NCBI GenBank assembly: GCA_020445565.1
Contig: JAGRGI010000004.1
Location: 1-39,760 of the forward strand
Reading direction: 5' to 3'
Origin: Chromatiales bacterium
Lineage (GTDB): Bacteria > Pseudomonadota > Gammaproteobacteria > JAGRCI01
Length of the DNA: 39,760 nucleotides
Positions within the stretch are counted from its first letter, which is position 1. Each line of letters starts with the position of its first letter. A program made the translations under genes and the position numbers. Below are positions 24,552 through 33,346 of the stretch, piece by piece. The notes under the pieces were generated by a model. The model searched no databases. It was not told the origin of the DNA and saw only the letters and a program-made list of their open reading frames with translations.

Positions 24552-26132
24552 ATGAGTACTGCAACCGCGACCCATGACGAGCATCACGACCATGGCCCCG
24601 CGCCGGGTCTGATGCGCTGGATTACCACAACCAACCACAAGGATATCGGTACTCTGTACCTGTTGTTCGCCCTGCTGATGTTTCTTATCGGCGGTGCCAT
24701 GGCGATGATCATCCGTGCCGAGCTGTTTATGCCCGGTCTGCAGGTGGTTGACCCCATGTTCTTCAACCAGATGACCACGGTTCATGCCCTGGTTATGATC
24801 TTCGGCGGCGTCATGCCTGCCTTCACCGGTCTGGCCAACTGGCTGATCCCGATCATGATCGGCGGTCCCGATATGGCCCTGCCGCGCATGAACAACTGGA
24901 GCTTCTGGATCCTGCCGTTCGCCTTCACCATGCTGCTGTCCACCCTGTTCATGAGTGGTGGCGGGCCGGCTGCCGGCTGGACCATTTATCCCCCGCTGTC
25001 TCTGCAGATGGGCGATGGCTTCCCCTTCATGATCTTCTCCATCCATATGATGGGCGTTTCCTCCGTGATGGGCGCCATCAACGTCATCGTCACCATCATG
25101 AACATGCGCGCTCCCGGCATGACCCTGATGAAAATGCCGTTGTTCGTATGGACCTGGCTCATCACCGCCTACCTGCTGATCGCCACCATCCCGGTGCTGG
25201 CGGGTGCCGTCACCATGCTGCTGACCGACAAATTCTTCGGTACCAGCTTCTTCAATGCCGCTGGCGGCGGTGACCCGGTCATGTATCAGCATATTTTCTG
25301 GTTCTTTGGCCATCCCGAAGTGTACATTCTGATCCTGCCCGCCTTTGGCGTCGTCTCGCAGATCATCCCGACCTTTGCGCGCAAGCCCTTGTTCGGTTAC
25401 AGCTCCATGGTGTACGCGACCGCCTCCATCGCCTTCCTGTCGTTCATCGTCTGGGCGCACCACATGTTTACGGTCGGTATGCCGGTTGCGGGCGAGTTGT
25501 TCTTCATGTACGCCACCATGCTCATCGCCGTACCCACCGGTGTGAAGGTTTTCAACTGGGTTTCTACCATGTGGAAGGGCTCCATGACCTTCGAAACCCC
25601 CATGTTGTTTGCCATCGCCTTTGTGGTGTTGTTCACCATCGGCGGTTTCTCCGGCCTGATGCTGGCCATCTCCCCGGTGGATTTCCAGTACCATGACACC
25701 TACTTCGTGGTTGCCCACTTCCATTACGTACTGGTCACCGGTGCCATTTATTCCATCATGGCCGCTACCTACTACTGGTTGCCTAAATGGACCGGCAACA
25801 TGTACGACGAGCGCCTGGGCAAGATCCACTTCTGGGTCTCCACCATCTCCGTCAACGTGTTGTTCTTCCCGCAGCACTTCCTCGGTTTGGCCGGTATGCC
25901 GCGCCGCATCCCGGACTATGCGCCTCAGTTCACCGAATTCAACATGATTTCCTCCATCGGCGGTTTCGTGTTCGGCCTGAGTCAGTTGCTGTTCGCCTAC
26001 ATCGTCATCAAGACCATCCGTGGTGGCGAGAAGGCTACCGACAAGGTATGGGAAGGCGCCGAGGGCCTGGAGTGGACCCTGTCGTCGCCTCCGCCCTATC
26101 ACAGCTTCACGACCGCTCCGGAAGTGAAGTAA
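24552..26132 (+). CDS. coxA: Cytochrome c oxidase subunit I
   Basis: The catalytic heme-copper subunit that reduces O2 to water and pumps protons; 526 residues with twelve expected transmembrane helices. Visible are the low-spin heme ligand region MTTVHALVMIFGG, the GHPEVYILILPAFG segment (the Glu and the CuB-ligand His-Tyr element of A1-type oxidases), the CuB ligands in VWAHHMFTVG, and the heme ligands in YFVVAHFHYVLVTG. The sequence upstream ends in a histidine-rich N-terminus (HDEHHDHG). It is followed by the small membrane gene, ctaG and coxC. Subunit III is encoded separately. Confidence 0.98.
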   Translation: MSTATATHDEHHDHGPAPGLMRWITTTNHKDIGTLYLLFALLMFLIGGAMAMIIRAELFMPGLQVVDPMFFNQMTTVHALVMIFGGVMPAFTGLANWLIPIMIGGPDMALPRMNNWSFWILPFAFTMLLSTLFMSGGGPAAGWTIYPPLSLQMGDGFPFMIFSIHMMGVSSVMGAINVIVTIMNMRAPGMTLMKMPLFVWTWLITAYLLIATIPVLAGAVTMLLTDKFFGTSFFNAAGGGDPVMYQHIFWFFGHPEVYILILPAFGVVSQIIPTFARKPLFGYSSMVYATASIAFLSFIVWAHHMFTVGMPVAGELFFMYATMLIAVPTGVKVFNWVSTMWKGSMTFETPMLFAIAFVVLFTIGGFSGLMLAISPVDFQYHDTYFVVAHFHYVLVTGAIYSIMAATYYWLPKWTGNMYDERLGKIHFWVSTISVNVLFFPQHFLGLAGMPRRIPDYAPQFTEFNMISSIGGFVFGLSQLLFAYIVIKTIRGGEKATDKVWEGAEGLEWTLSSPPPYHSFTTAPEVK

Positions 26133-26194
26133 GGCGCAATGGGCCGGGTCATCCTTGATGACCCGGCTCGGTGAAACAGCAGCAGGTAGATGGG

Positions 26195-26317
26195 ATGACT
26201 AACACCGAAAAAGATCCGCAGCGCAGCAAGGCAAACATACGTCTGGCTCTGGCCATAGGGGCCATCGCGTTGGCGATCTATGTCGGCTTCATCTACCTCA
26301 CCGGTACTTCGTCATGA
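26195..26317 (+). CDS. Small single-pass membrane protein, likely cytochrome oxidase small assembly protein
   Basis: A 40-residue product: a hydrophilic, charged N-terminus (MTNTEKDPQRSKANIR) and one transmembrane helix (LALAIGAIALAIYVGFIYL). The ATG at 26195 has AGGTAG about seven bases upstream, and the stop overlaps the ctaG start as ATGA, so it is translationally coupled. Size, topology and the position between coxA and ctaG match the tiny cytochrome oxidase assembly proteins annotated in Proteobacteria. The exact function is not established. An ATG at 26190 hits a stop two codons later and is not the start. Confidence 0.8.
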   Translation: MTNTEKDPQRSKANIRLALAIGAIALAIYVGFIYLTGTSS

Positions 26318-26859
26318 GCGACAGCCAGGCAAACGACGTCCCCCACGGCCGCTTGGTTGCCAAGATGCTGTTGATCGTTGTCGGCATGTTCGGCTTCGGT
26401 TTTGCCATGGTGCCGATCTACGACGTCATCTGTGAAGTAACGGGTCTGAACGGAAAGACGGGGCGGGCGGCCGAGGCTGCTTTGACCTACCAGGAAGATC
26501 CGAACCGAACCTTGCGAGTGGAATTCGTCTCCACGCTCAATGCCAGTATGCCTTTGGAATTCCATCCGGTGGTCAAGACCATGGAGATCCATCCTGGCAA
26601 GGTGTATGAGACGGCCTACTCGGCGACCAACAACGCCGGACGCGAGTTGGTCGGTCAGGCGGTTCCCAGTGTGGTGCCCGGTGCGGCGGCCTCCTACTTC
26701 CAGAAAACCGAGTGCTTCTGTTTCACGCGTCAGGAATTCAAGGAAGGCGAGACCAGGGAAATGCCCCTGCGCTTCGTGGTGGACCCCGCGCTACCCAAGC
26801 ACATCAAGACCCTGACCCTCTCCTATACCTTTTTCGATATCACTGACAAGGAAGGCTGA
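26314..26859 (+). CDS. ctaG: Cytochrome c oxidase assembly protein CtaG/Cox11
   Basis: A copper chaperone that delivers Cu to the CuB site of subunit I. It has 181 residues, with an N-terminal transmembrane anchor (AKMLLIVVGMFGFGFAMVPIYDVIC) and a periplasmic immunoglobulin-like domain. The conserved copper-binding CFCF motif in TECFCFTRQEF and the upstream Cys in DVICEVTG are intact. The start overlaps the preceding 40-codon gene. It lies between coxA and coxC, the classic position. Confidence 0.96.
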   Translation: MSDSQANDVPHGRLVAKMLLIVVGMFGFGFAMVPIYDVICEVTGLNGKTGRAAEAALTYQEDPNRTLRVEFVSTLNASMPLEFHPVVKTMEIHPGKVYETAYSATNNAGRELVGQAVPSVVPGAAASYFQKTECFCFTRQEFKEGETREMPLRFVVDPALPKHIKTLTLSYTFFDITDKEG

Positions 26860-26906
26860 GCGGCGTAACCGCTGAGTCCGACCGAAACGTATTCGAGGAT
26901 GTGAGC

Positions 26907-27779
26907 ATGGCACATGCAGCCACCAACGATTATTACATTCCCCATGGGAGCCATTGGCCCATTCTTGGGTCCATTGGGCTATCGACCCTGCTCGGAGGGT
27001 TTTCCGCATACTTGAACGGTTCCGACACCGGTTTTTCCATCATGCTGGTCGGTCTGGCGATCACCGTTGTCATGATGTTCGGCTGGTTTGGCACTGTTAT
27101 CAATGAGAGTGAATCCGGTACCTACAACGACCAGGTGGATATTTCCTTCCGCTACGGTATGTCTTGGTTCATTCTGTCCGAAGTCATGTTCTTCGCCGCC
27201 TTTTTCGGCGCCTTGTTCTATGCCCGTGTCCTGTCGGTGCCGTGGCTGGCGGGTGTCGATGCCTACAGCCTACCGACCAACGAGCTGCTCTGGTCAGGGT
27301 TCGAAGGCATCTGGCCCACCAATGGTCCGGCTGGTATCGGCGGTACTTTCGAGGTCATGGGAGCCTGGGGCTTGCCGGCTCTGAACACCATCATCCTGCT
27401 GACCTCCGGCGTCACCGTTACCATCGCCCATTGGGGGCTGAAGGAGAACAACCGTACCAAGCTGGTGCTGGGACTGTTGGCCACCGTTGCGCTGGGCTTT
27501 CTGTTCGTTGGCCTGCAAGCCGTTGAGTACATGCATGCGTATCAGGAAATGAATCTCACCCTGGGCAGCGGCATCTATGGCTCCACCTTTTTCATGCTGA
27601 CCGGATTTCATGGTTTCCATGTCACTGTCGGTGCCATCATCCTGACCGTCATCCTGTTCCGTTCGATGAAGGGTCACTTCACGCCGGAGCATCACTTTGG
27701 CTTCGAGGGCGCGGCCTGGTACTGGCACTTTGTGGATGTAGTCTGGCTGGGCCTGTTCATCTTTGTGTACTGGCTCTGA
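26907..27779 (+). CDS. coxC: Cytochrome c oxidase subunit III
   Basis: A non-catalytic core subunit that stabilises subunit I and its proton uptake; 290 residues with seven hydrophobic helices. Characteristic are YYIPHGSHWPILGS at the N-terminus, SWFILSEVMFFAAFFGALFYAR, TGFHGFHVTVGAI and the terminal GAAWYWHFVDVVWLGLF. GAGGA at 26895-26899 favours the ATG at 26907 over the GTG at 26901. It is the last gene of the structural operon and is followed by a strong terminator. Confidence 0.97.
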   Translation: MAHAATNDYYIPHGSHWPILGSIGLSTLLGGFSAYLNGSDTGFSIMLVGLAITVVMMFGWFGTVINESESGTYNDQVDISFRYGMSWFILSEVMFFAAFFGALFYARVLSVPWLAGVDAYSLPTNELLWSGFEGIWPTNGPAGIGGTFEVMGAWGLPALNTIILLTSGVTVTIAHWGLKENNRTKLVLGLLATVALGFLFVGLQAVEYMHAYQEMNLTLGSGIYGSTFFMLTGFHGFHVTVGAIILTVILFRSMKGHFTPEHHFGFEGAAWYWHFVDVVWLGLFIFVYWL

Positions 27780-27801
27780 CACAGCGTCGGCCAGGAAGAC
27801 T

Positions 27802-27834
27802 AAAAGGGCGCTGCGAAAGCAGCGCCCTTTTTTT
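27802..27834 (+). terminator. Terminator of the cox structural operon
   Basis: A perfect 13-bp stem (27802-27814 with 27819-27831) with a GAAA tetraloop and a run of seven Ts. The opposite strand also ends in Ts (AAAA on plus), so it may also stop the convergent DUF2909 gene. Confidence 0.96.
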
Positions 27835-27859
27835 CGCAAGTTCAGCCGATCATGTTGAC

Positions 27860-28096
27860 CTATTGGGCCTCGGTTGTCGCCTGCTGTTTTGGCAGTAGGC
27901 CGTGAGGTTGAATCAGGCCCGCCCACCACAGAACGAACAGCAGAACGAACAAACTGACTGACAAACCGATGCGTACCGTGAGCATGCGTACCGTCCGCTT
28001 GCTCTGGCCCTTATCTTTCATCATGTAATACAGCCCTGATCCCAACGATGTGAGTATCGCGATCAGGATGAACACGACCAGGTACTTCGCAAACAT
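27860..28096 (-). CDS. DUF2909 twin-transmembrane protein
   Basis: A 78-residue protein with two transmembrane helices (YLVVFILIAILTSLGSGLYY and VRIGLSVSLFVLLFVLWWAG) joined by a basic loop with MMKDKGQSKRTVRML. This is the DUF2909 pattern, a family found next to cytochrome oxidase assembly genes; its function is unknown. The ATG at 28096 (MFAKYLVV) has GGGGGC upstream; a longer frame to 28162 is unlikely because it would overlap the divergent SURF1 start. It is the only minus-strand gene inside the oxidase region. Confidence 0.82.
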   Translation of the reverse strand: MFAKYLVVFILIAILTSLGSGLYYMMKDKGQSKRTVRMLTVRIGLSVSLFVLLFVLWWAGLIQPHGLLPKQQATTEAQ

Positions 28097-28156
28097 CGTA
28101 TAGCCCCCAGAGAAAATTAGACAAACATTATATACGCATTTACCATCTTCCAGACT

Positions 28157-28876
28157 ATGCACATCGGTAACCTAGAATTCAGACCCTCCTTTGCGGCCTC
28201 CTTGGCCACTCTGGTGATTCTGCCGATTTTGCTCTATCTGGGATTTTGGCAGTTAGGCAGGGCAGACGAAAAAAGCCGCATCATGGCTCAGTTCGCGGCC
28301 AATGCCGAAGGCGACGCGTTAAGGCTGAACGCTGAGGTGGCGTCCCACGAAGACTTTCGCTACCAAGTGGTGCAGAGTCACGGTAGCTTTCTGGGCGGCC
28401 GTCAATTGCTTCTGGACAACCAAATAGAAGCCGGCCAACCGGGTTTTCATGTGTTCACACCTTTTCAAACCGATGAAGGTGACATGATTCTGGTTAACCG
28501 CGGCTGGGTGCCCATGGATATGCACCGGGATCCCGTGGGCGATCTGCGGGTGGATGAGAAGCCGAGAATCCTGCGGGGCGTCCTCAATCATCCGCCGGAC
28601 GTGGGTTATCGTCTGGACGCGGTGGACGCTTCCGACTGGCCGCGGTTGGTCCAATACATCGATACCGAAGAGTTATCGGCGACGTTGGGGCAGAAGCTTT
28701 TGCCCAGCATCGTTTGGCTCGATCCGCAAACGCCGGATGGGTTCGTGCGCCAATGGAAGGTCGTCCCCTTCGGACCGGAAAAACACCTTGGTTACGCCGT
28801 TCAGTGGTTCGGGCTGGCCGCTGCCCTGGTGGGCATCTATTTGATCGTTAACGTGAAGAGGTCAAAACCCCAGTGA
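28157..28876 (+). CDS. SURF1 family cytochrome oxidase assembly protein
   Basis: An inner-membrane assembly factor that helps deliver or retain heme A during subunit I maturation; 239 residues. Two terminal transmembrane helices flank a periplasmic domain: LATLVILPILLYLGFWQLGR at the start and GYAVQWFGLAAALVGIYLIV at the end. Conserved blocks are FWQLGRADEK, GSFLGGRQLLLDNQ and ILVNRGWVPMD. The stop overlaps the next start as GTGA. It is the first gene of a tightly coupled assembly operon running to 32314. Confidence 0.93.
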   Translation: MHIGNLEFRPSFAASLATLVILPILLYLGFWQLGRADEKSRIMAQFAANAEGDALRLNAEVASHEDFRYQVVQSHGSFLGGRQLLLDNQIEAGQPGFHVFTPFQTDEGDMILVNRGWVPMDMHRDPVGDLRVDEKPRILRGVLNHPPDVGYRLDAVDASDWPRLVQYIDTEELSATLGQKLLPSIVWLDPQTPDGFVRQWKVVPFGPEKHLGYAVQWFGLAAALVGIYLIVNVKRSKPQ

Positions 28877-29511
28877 CAGTCGAGAAACCAGCGGCCCCGA
28901 TTTCACCCCGTTTGCTGCGCAAACGGCGCCTGCAATTGATTGCCCTGTTCGCCATATTCGTCGTGCCGGTAGCCGGTTCCTGGATACTGTTTTATACGGT
29001 TGACCTTAGTAAGCTGTCCAAGGGTAATTATGGTGAACTGGTGCAGCCGGTCCGGCCTCTACCCCTGACAGATTTTCGCGGACCGGCGGATGAAACCGTT
29101 GCGGCCGAGATTTTGCGAGGCCACTGGTCCCTGCTGCAGTTGGGAATCGGACCCTGTGGTGAGGTATGTCGCGACAACCTGTTCAAGACACGTCAGGTCC
29201 ATGCGCGGCTGAACAAGGATATGGGGCGTGTACAGCGGGTGATGATTCAGCTGGACGGTTACGAGCAGGAGGATGCCGAGTACTTCCGCCTCCAACAACC
29301 CGATTTGACACGTCTCTCGGTGGACTCGGAGCGCGTCAATGACTTTCTTTCCAGGTTTTCCTTTCCCGAGGCACCGGATGCCGCCCGCTCGGGGCGGGTC
29401 TTCTTGATCGACCCTATGGGAAATCTGATGATGTGGTACCGACCGGATCAGGATCCGTCCGGGTTGCTCAAGGATCTGACCCGTCTATTGAAGTATTCCC
29501 AGGTTGGATAA
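28873..29511 (+). CDS. SCO-like thioredoxin-fold membrane protein with CxxxC
   Basis: A 212-residue protein with a short basic N-terminus, one transmembrane anchor (about 20-41) and a periplasmic domain. C95 and C99 in GPCGEVCRD give the CxxxC of SCO/SenC copper chaperones for the CuA site. The later RVFLIDPMGNLMMWY matches the SCO strand, where a copper-ligating His normally precedes it (as in DHS-x-x-x-LIDP). Here the equivalent position reads ARSGRVF, with no His. It may be a disulfide reductase for CuA cysteines rather than a copper donor; this is inference. It lies between SURF1 and ctaA, with a GTG start coupled to SURF1. Confidence 0.8.
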   Translation: MTVEKPAAPISPRLLRKRRLQLIALFAIFVVPVAGSWILFYTVDLSKLSKGNYGELVQPVRPLPLTDFRGPADETVAAEILRGHWSLLQLGIGPCGEVCRDNLFKTRQVHARLNKDMGRVQRVMIQLDGYEQEDAEYFRLQQPDLTRLSVDSERVNDFLSRFSFPEAPDAARSGRVFLIDPMGNLMMWYRPDQDPSGLLKDLTRLLKYSQVG

Positions 29512-29514
29512 AGT

Positions 29515-30543
29515 ATGAATCTCAACACCTTCCACGCCATCGCCAAATGGGCTGTGTTGCTCGCCCTGGTCGTCGTACTGTTGGGCGCGTACACGCGCTT
29601 GTCCGATTCCGGTCTGGGTTGTCCCGATTGGCCGGGATGTTACGGTGAACTGACGGTCCCCGGCTCTGAGGCCGACGTCGAACACAAGCATTATCTGGAA
29701 CAACGGCCGCTGGAAACGTCCAAGGCCTGGGCGGAGATGGTACACCGTTACTTCGCCGGCACATTGGGTCTGGTGATCCTGGCGTTGTCGGTAATCGCCA
29801 TCGCCAACCGCAAGGACCCGAAGCAGCCCGTGGTCCTGCCCCTGGTGCTGTTGGCCCTGGTGATTTTTCAGGCCCTGCTGGGCATGTGGACGGTCACCCT
29901 CATGCTCAAGCCCGTGGTCGTTATGGGACACCTGCTGGGCGGCCTCTCGACTCTGGCCCTGTTGGCTTGGCTGGCTTTGCGTACAGGACCGGTCAAACCC
30001 CTGCCAGACAACAGGACCCTGGCCAGTCTGCGCGGCTTGGCCCTGTTGGCCCTGATTCTGGTCGCCGTGCAGATTGCCCTGGGGGGCTGGACCAGCGCCA
30101 ACTATGCCGCCCGCGCCTGCGGCTCTCAATATCCGTTGTGTCTGGGGCAGTGGTGGCCGGCGGAGATGGATTTTCGCAGTGCGCTCACCATATGGACCGG
30201 GCTGGGCCGGGACTACGAGTTTGGCACCCACCTGAGCGAGATGGCCAAGGTGGCCATCCAGATGCTGCACCGTCTTGGGGCTATCGTGGTGTTCCTGGTG
30301 GTTGGCTGGCTGGTGCTTCGTTTGGTGGCCAATGGCGTCAATCGCTCGGCCCGCAATATCGGCTTCCTGGTGGGGGTATTGTTGCTGGCGCAGCTTGCCC
30401 TGGGAATGTCCAATCTCTGGTTCGACCTTCCCTTGCCGGTAGCCACTGCCCATAACGGGACCGGCGCGCTGCTACTATTGAGCATGGTACTCTTGAACCA
30501 CGCCCTGCGACCGAGGAAGCAGGGGCGAGCGAGATCGTCATGA
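29515..30543 (+). CDS. ctaA: Heme A synthase (CtaA/COX15)
   Basis: An eight-helix inner-membrane enzyme that oxidises the C8 methyl of heme O to the formyl of heme A; 342 residues. Conserved heme-ligand histidines are seen in [35 protein letters not shown] and [13 protein letters not shown]. The paired cysteines in [11 protein letters not shown] and [13 protein letters not shown] are typical. The ATG lies three bases after the SCO-like gene stop, and the gene ends overlapping ctaB as ATGA. Presence of CtaA confirms an A-heme oxidase. Confidence 0.96.
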   Translation: MNLNTFHAIAKWAVLLALVVVLLGAYTRLSDSGLGCPDWPGCYGELTVPGSEADVEHKHYLEQRPLETSKAWAEMVHRYFAGTLGLVILALSVIAIANRKDPKQPVVLPLVLLALVIFQALLGMWTVTLMLKPVVVMGHLLGGLSTLALLAWLALRTGPVKPLPDNRTLASLRGLALLALILVAVQIALGGWTSANYAARACGSQYPLCLGQWWPAEMDFRSALTIWTGLGRDYEFGTHLSEMAKVAIQMLHRLGAIVVFLVVGWLVLRLVANGVNRSARNIGFLVGVLLLAQLALGMSNLWFDLPLPVATAHNGTGALLLLSMVLLNHALRPRKQGRARSS

Positions 30544-31460
30544 GTCAAACCGTCGAAACCGTTGTCCCTTCCCGCGCCACCACTTGGCGGGATTACCTGG
30601 AACTGTGCAAACCCAAGGTCGTTGCCCTGATCGTGTTCACGGCCATGGTGGGCATGTTCCTGGCCGTACCCGGCATGGTCCCGTGGCAGCCCTTCCTGCT
30701 GGGCACTATCGGTATCGGGCTGGCGGCCTCCTCGGCGGCGGCTATCAATCATCTGGTGGATCAGCGGGCCGATGCCGTCATGGCCCGTACCCACAAGCGG
30801 CCCCTGCCGCAGGGGAATATGAGTCCACTGAAGGCTGCCGTCTTCGCCTTCACTATCGGCGCTATCTCAATGATCGTGCTGTATTTCGGTGTCAATCCGA
30901 TGACGGCGGTGCTGACTTTTCTATCGCTGATCGGCTATGCGGTGATCTATACCATGTACCTGAAGCGGGCAACGCCGCAGAATATCGTCATCGGCGGTGC
31001 TGCTGGCGCAGCCCCTCCGGTATTGGGTTGGACGGCCATCACCGGCAATCCGGACCCCCATTCTCTGCTGTTGTTCCTGATCATCTTCGTGTGGACACCA
31101 CCGCATTTCTGGGCGCTTGCCATCCATCGTCGTGAGGACTACGCCAAGGTGGACATTCCCATGCTGCCGGTCACTCACGGCATTCCCTTTACGCGTCTAC
31201 AGATCCTCTTGTATACGCTGCTCCTGGTGGTAGTGACGGTGTTGCCGTTCGTTACCCACATGAGCGGGTTTTTCTACCTGGGCGGCGCCATCGCCCTAGG
31301 GTTGGGTTTTCTGTATTACGCCGTCATGTTGATGCTAAAGCCGGAGGATAGCAGCCTGCCCATGCGCACCTTCGGTTACTCCATTCTCTATCTGATGGCT
31401 CTGTTCACCTTTCTTCTGGTGGATCATTACATGCCGACCCTGGTGGCCCTGTTCGGATGA
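30540..31460 (+). CDS. ctaB: Protoheme IX farnesyltransferase (heme O synthase)
   Basis: A UbiA-superfamily membrane prenyltransferase that makes heme O from heme B and farnesyl diphosphate, upstream of CtaA; 306 residues and nine expected helices. The first Asp-rich motif [20 protein letters not shown] is intact, and the [17 protein letters not shown] and [12 protein letters not shown] blocks are typical. It is coupled to ctaA by a 4-base overlap, and its own stop overlaps the next gene in the same manner. Confidence 0.97.
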   Translation: MSQTVETVVPSRATTWRDYLELCKPKVVALIVFTAMVGMFLAVPGMVPWQPFLLGTIGIGLAASSAAAINHLVDQRADAVMARTHKRPLPQGNMSPLKAAVFAFTIGAISMIVLYFGVNPMTAVLTFLSLIGYAVIYTMYLKRATPQNIVIGGAAGAAPPVLGWTAITGNPDPHSLLLFLIIFVWTPPHFWALAIHRREDYAKVDIPMLPVTHGIPFTRLQILLYTLLLVVVTVLPFVTHMSGFFYLGGAIALGLGFLYYAVMLMLKPEDSSLPMRTFGYSILYLMALFTFLLVDHYMPTLVALFG

Positions 31461-32314
31461 GTACATCCGAGCCGACGAACCGGAGGCGGCAGGATACTTC
31501 CCGAACCGAGTATCCTGATCTCGAAATCGTACGTAACATTGTCCGAGAGGCGGCTCAGGCGGAATTGATTGACCGTTTCGCTCGCATCGAGCGTGCGCAC
31601 AAGCTGGACGGCAGTATCGTCACCGAAGCGGATTTGGCCATGCAGGCACGGGTGCGAGCCGCGCTGGAGGCACGCTGGCCCGAGTATGGCTTTCTCGGCG
31701 AGGAGATGCCCGAGCATGAACAGCGCGCGGCCCTCAAGGATGCCGGGCACCCGGTTTGGTGTCTGGACCCCTTGGACGGGACCAGCAACTATGCGGCGGG
31801 CATTCCCTACTATTCCGTATCCCTGGCATTGCTGGATGGCCAGCGTGTGGTTCAGGGTGTGGTGTTTGATCCGGAACGAAATGAAATCTTCAGCGCCACG
31901 CTTGGCGAAGGCGCCTGGTGCAACGACGAGCGTTTGACGTCGGTACCACCGGGTATCGATCTGTCAAATGCCATCGCCTGTGTGGATCTCAAGCGTCTCA
32001 AGCCCGCCATGTCGGGCCGTTTGTTGCGTGACACGCCGTTCGGTTCCCAGCGAAGTTTCGGGTCCGTTGCTCTGGATTGGTGCTGGGTGGCGGCGGGTCG
32101 TTTCCACGTCTATCTGCATGGCAGGCAGAAGCTTTGGGACTATGCCGCCGGATGCCTGATCCTGGCAGAGGCCGGTGGTCATGGTATTACCCTGGATGGC
32201 GAAAGGGTATTTCGTCCGGCACTCGACGCCCGTTCTGCGGTCGCCGCCCTGGATCGGGATCTGTTCGAGCAGTGGTGCGAGTGGCTGGGGGTCGCCAAGG
32301 ATATAGGCGATTAG
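31457..32314 (+). CDS. Inositol monophosphatase family protein
   Basis: A 285-residue Mg-dependent phosphatase-fold protein. Metal-site motifs are present: the GEE element ([10 protein letters not shown]), W101-x-x-DPLDGT ([12 protein letters not shown]) and [15 protein letters not shown]. Family members dephosphorylate inositol phosphates, fructose 1,6-bisphosphate, PAP or histidinol phosphate, and the substrate cannot be told here. The ATG overlaps the ctaB stop (ATGA), so it is translated from the heme A operon. The N-terminal ~20 residues are polar and rich in Arg, Thr and Ser. No link to oxidase assembly is known to me. Confidence 0.88.
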   Translation: MSTSEPTNRRRQDTSRTEYPDLEIVRNIVREAAQAELIDRFARIERAHKLDGSIVTEADLAMQARVRAALEARWPEYGFLGEEMPEHEQRAALKDAGHPVWCLDPLDGTSNYAAGIPYYSVSLALLDGQRVVQGVVFDPERNEIFSATLGEGAWCNDERLTSVPPGIDLSNAIACVDLKRLKPAMSGRLLRDTPFGSQRSFGSVALDWCWVAAGRFHVYLHGRQKLWDYAAGCLILAEAGGHGITLDGERVFRPALDARSAVAALDRDLFEQWCEWLGVAKDIGD

Positions 32315-32386
32315 CTGGAGGTGTTGGCTTCACTGGCTGCGCGGTAGCCAATTCAATCCCCGGCGAGGCGCTGTCCTCGGGATTGC

Positions 32387-33274
32387 TCAGATACAGGCGG
32401 GCAGTCCCAGTTCCAAGGTTGGGTAGCGCAAGCTTATACCCAGCTCCTCTATCAGTTTTCGATTCGATATGCGCCGCGACTCCCCCAGATAGGACGCCAT
32501 GGCGGGACCCAGAAGCCGCTTTGCCTCTTCCAGCGAAACCAGCGGTGGCGGTGTCAACCCCAGCAGCTTTGCCACGTCGTTGAAATAGTCGGTCATAGTG
32601 CCGGGATTACCGTCGGTGGCATTGTAGATGGCACCGTTCGGGCCACGATCCATGGCGGCGACGCAGATGTCTGCCAGATCCTCACTGTGTATACGGTTGG
32701 TGAAGGGGGCCTCTTCGGGCCGCACCATGGGTGAGCCGGCCCGCAGGCGGGTTTCCGGAAGTCGACCGGGCCCGTAGATGCCCGGCACGCGCAGGATCAG
32801 CCACTGTGTTCCGTGTTCGGCACACCATTCCCGCAGATGGTTCTCCGCCCACAGGCGCCGCTGGGCGCGGTCGGTGAGGGCCTGGGTGGGCGTTGCTTCG
32901 GTGATCCAGGCACCCCCGGCGTCGCCGTAGACCCCGGTGGTGCTCACGTACACGATGCGCTCGGGTGCTTGTGTCCTCCTCGCCTCCAGATAGGTTGCCA
33001 GACGCGGATCTTCGCTGCCCATCGCCGGTGGCGGTGCAAAGTAGTAGATACGGCGGAAAGGATGTCCCAGCAATGGCGGTTGCGGCTGCCGATCCAGGTC
33101 CATGACCAAAGGCGAAATACCCAGATCTGCCAGGGCCTCGCCCGAGGCCGTCGTTCGCACAAGGCCGGTCGTTTCCTCGCCGCGCGCCACAAGGCGTGCG
33201 GCGAGGCGGCGGCCCAGGTCGCCACAACCCACGATCAGTGTCCCGTTTGTTTCGGTAAAACTCTTATAATTCAT
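32387..33274 (-). CDS. NAD(P)-binding epimerase/dehydratase-like protein (extended SDR family)
   Basis: A 295-residue Rossmann-fold protein. The nucleotide loop is LIVGCGDLGRRLAARL near the N-terminus; STTGVYGDAGG corresponds to the catalytic-serine region, and LRVPGIYGPGR to the substrate-side motif. The usual YxxxK is not seen: the equivalent stretch reads RAQRRLWAENHL. This matches the YeeZ-like atypical SDRs, whose activity is unknown. It is convergent with the phosphatase gene and divergent from the 2Fe-2S reductase. The 32315-32386 spacer is without visible features. Confidence 0.85.
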   Translation of the reverse strand: MNYKSFTETNGTLIVGCGDLGRRLAARLVARGEETTGLVRTTASGEALADLGISPLVMDLDRQPQPPLLGHPFRRIYYFAPPPAMGSEDPRLATYLEARRTQAPERIVYVSTTGVYGDAGGAWITEATPTQALTDRAQRRLWAENHLREWCAEHGTQWLILRVPGIYGPGRLPETRLRAGSPMVRPEEAPFTNRIHSEDLADICVAAMDRGPNGAIYNATDGNPGTMTDYFNDVAKLLGLTPPPLVSLEEAKRLLGPAMASYLGESRRISNRKLIEELGISLRYPTLELGLPACI

Positions 33275-33346
33275 GGGGTTTCAATCGTTTGAAGAATCTG
33301 GAAGAATGTCGGACTTTTCCACCTTGGAAAGCCGAAAGGTACAACC

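Noticed and set aside
24519..26102. Long minus-strand open frame (527 codons) opposite coxA
   Set aside because: The His/Gly/Asp/Gln-rich product mirrors the codon bias of coxA; it is a shadow of a highly conserved gene.
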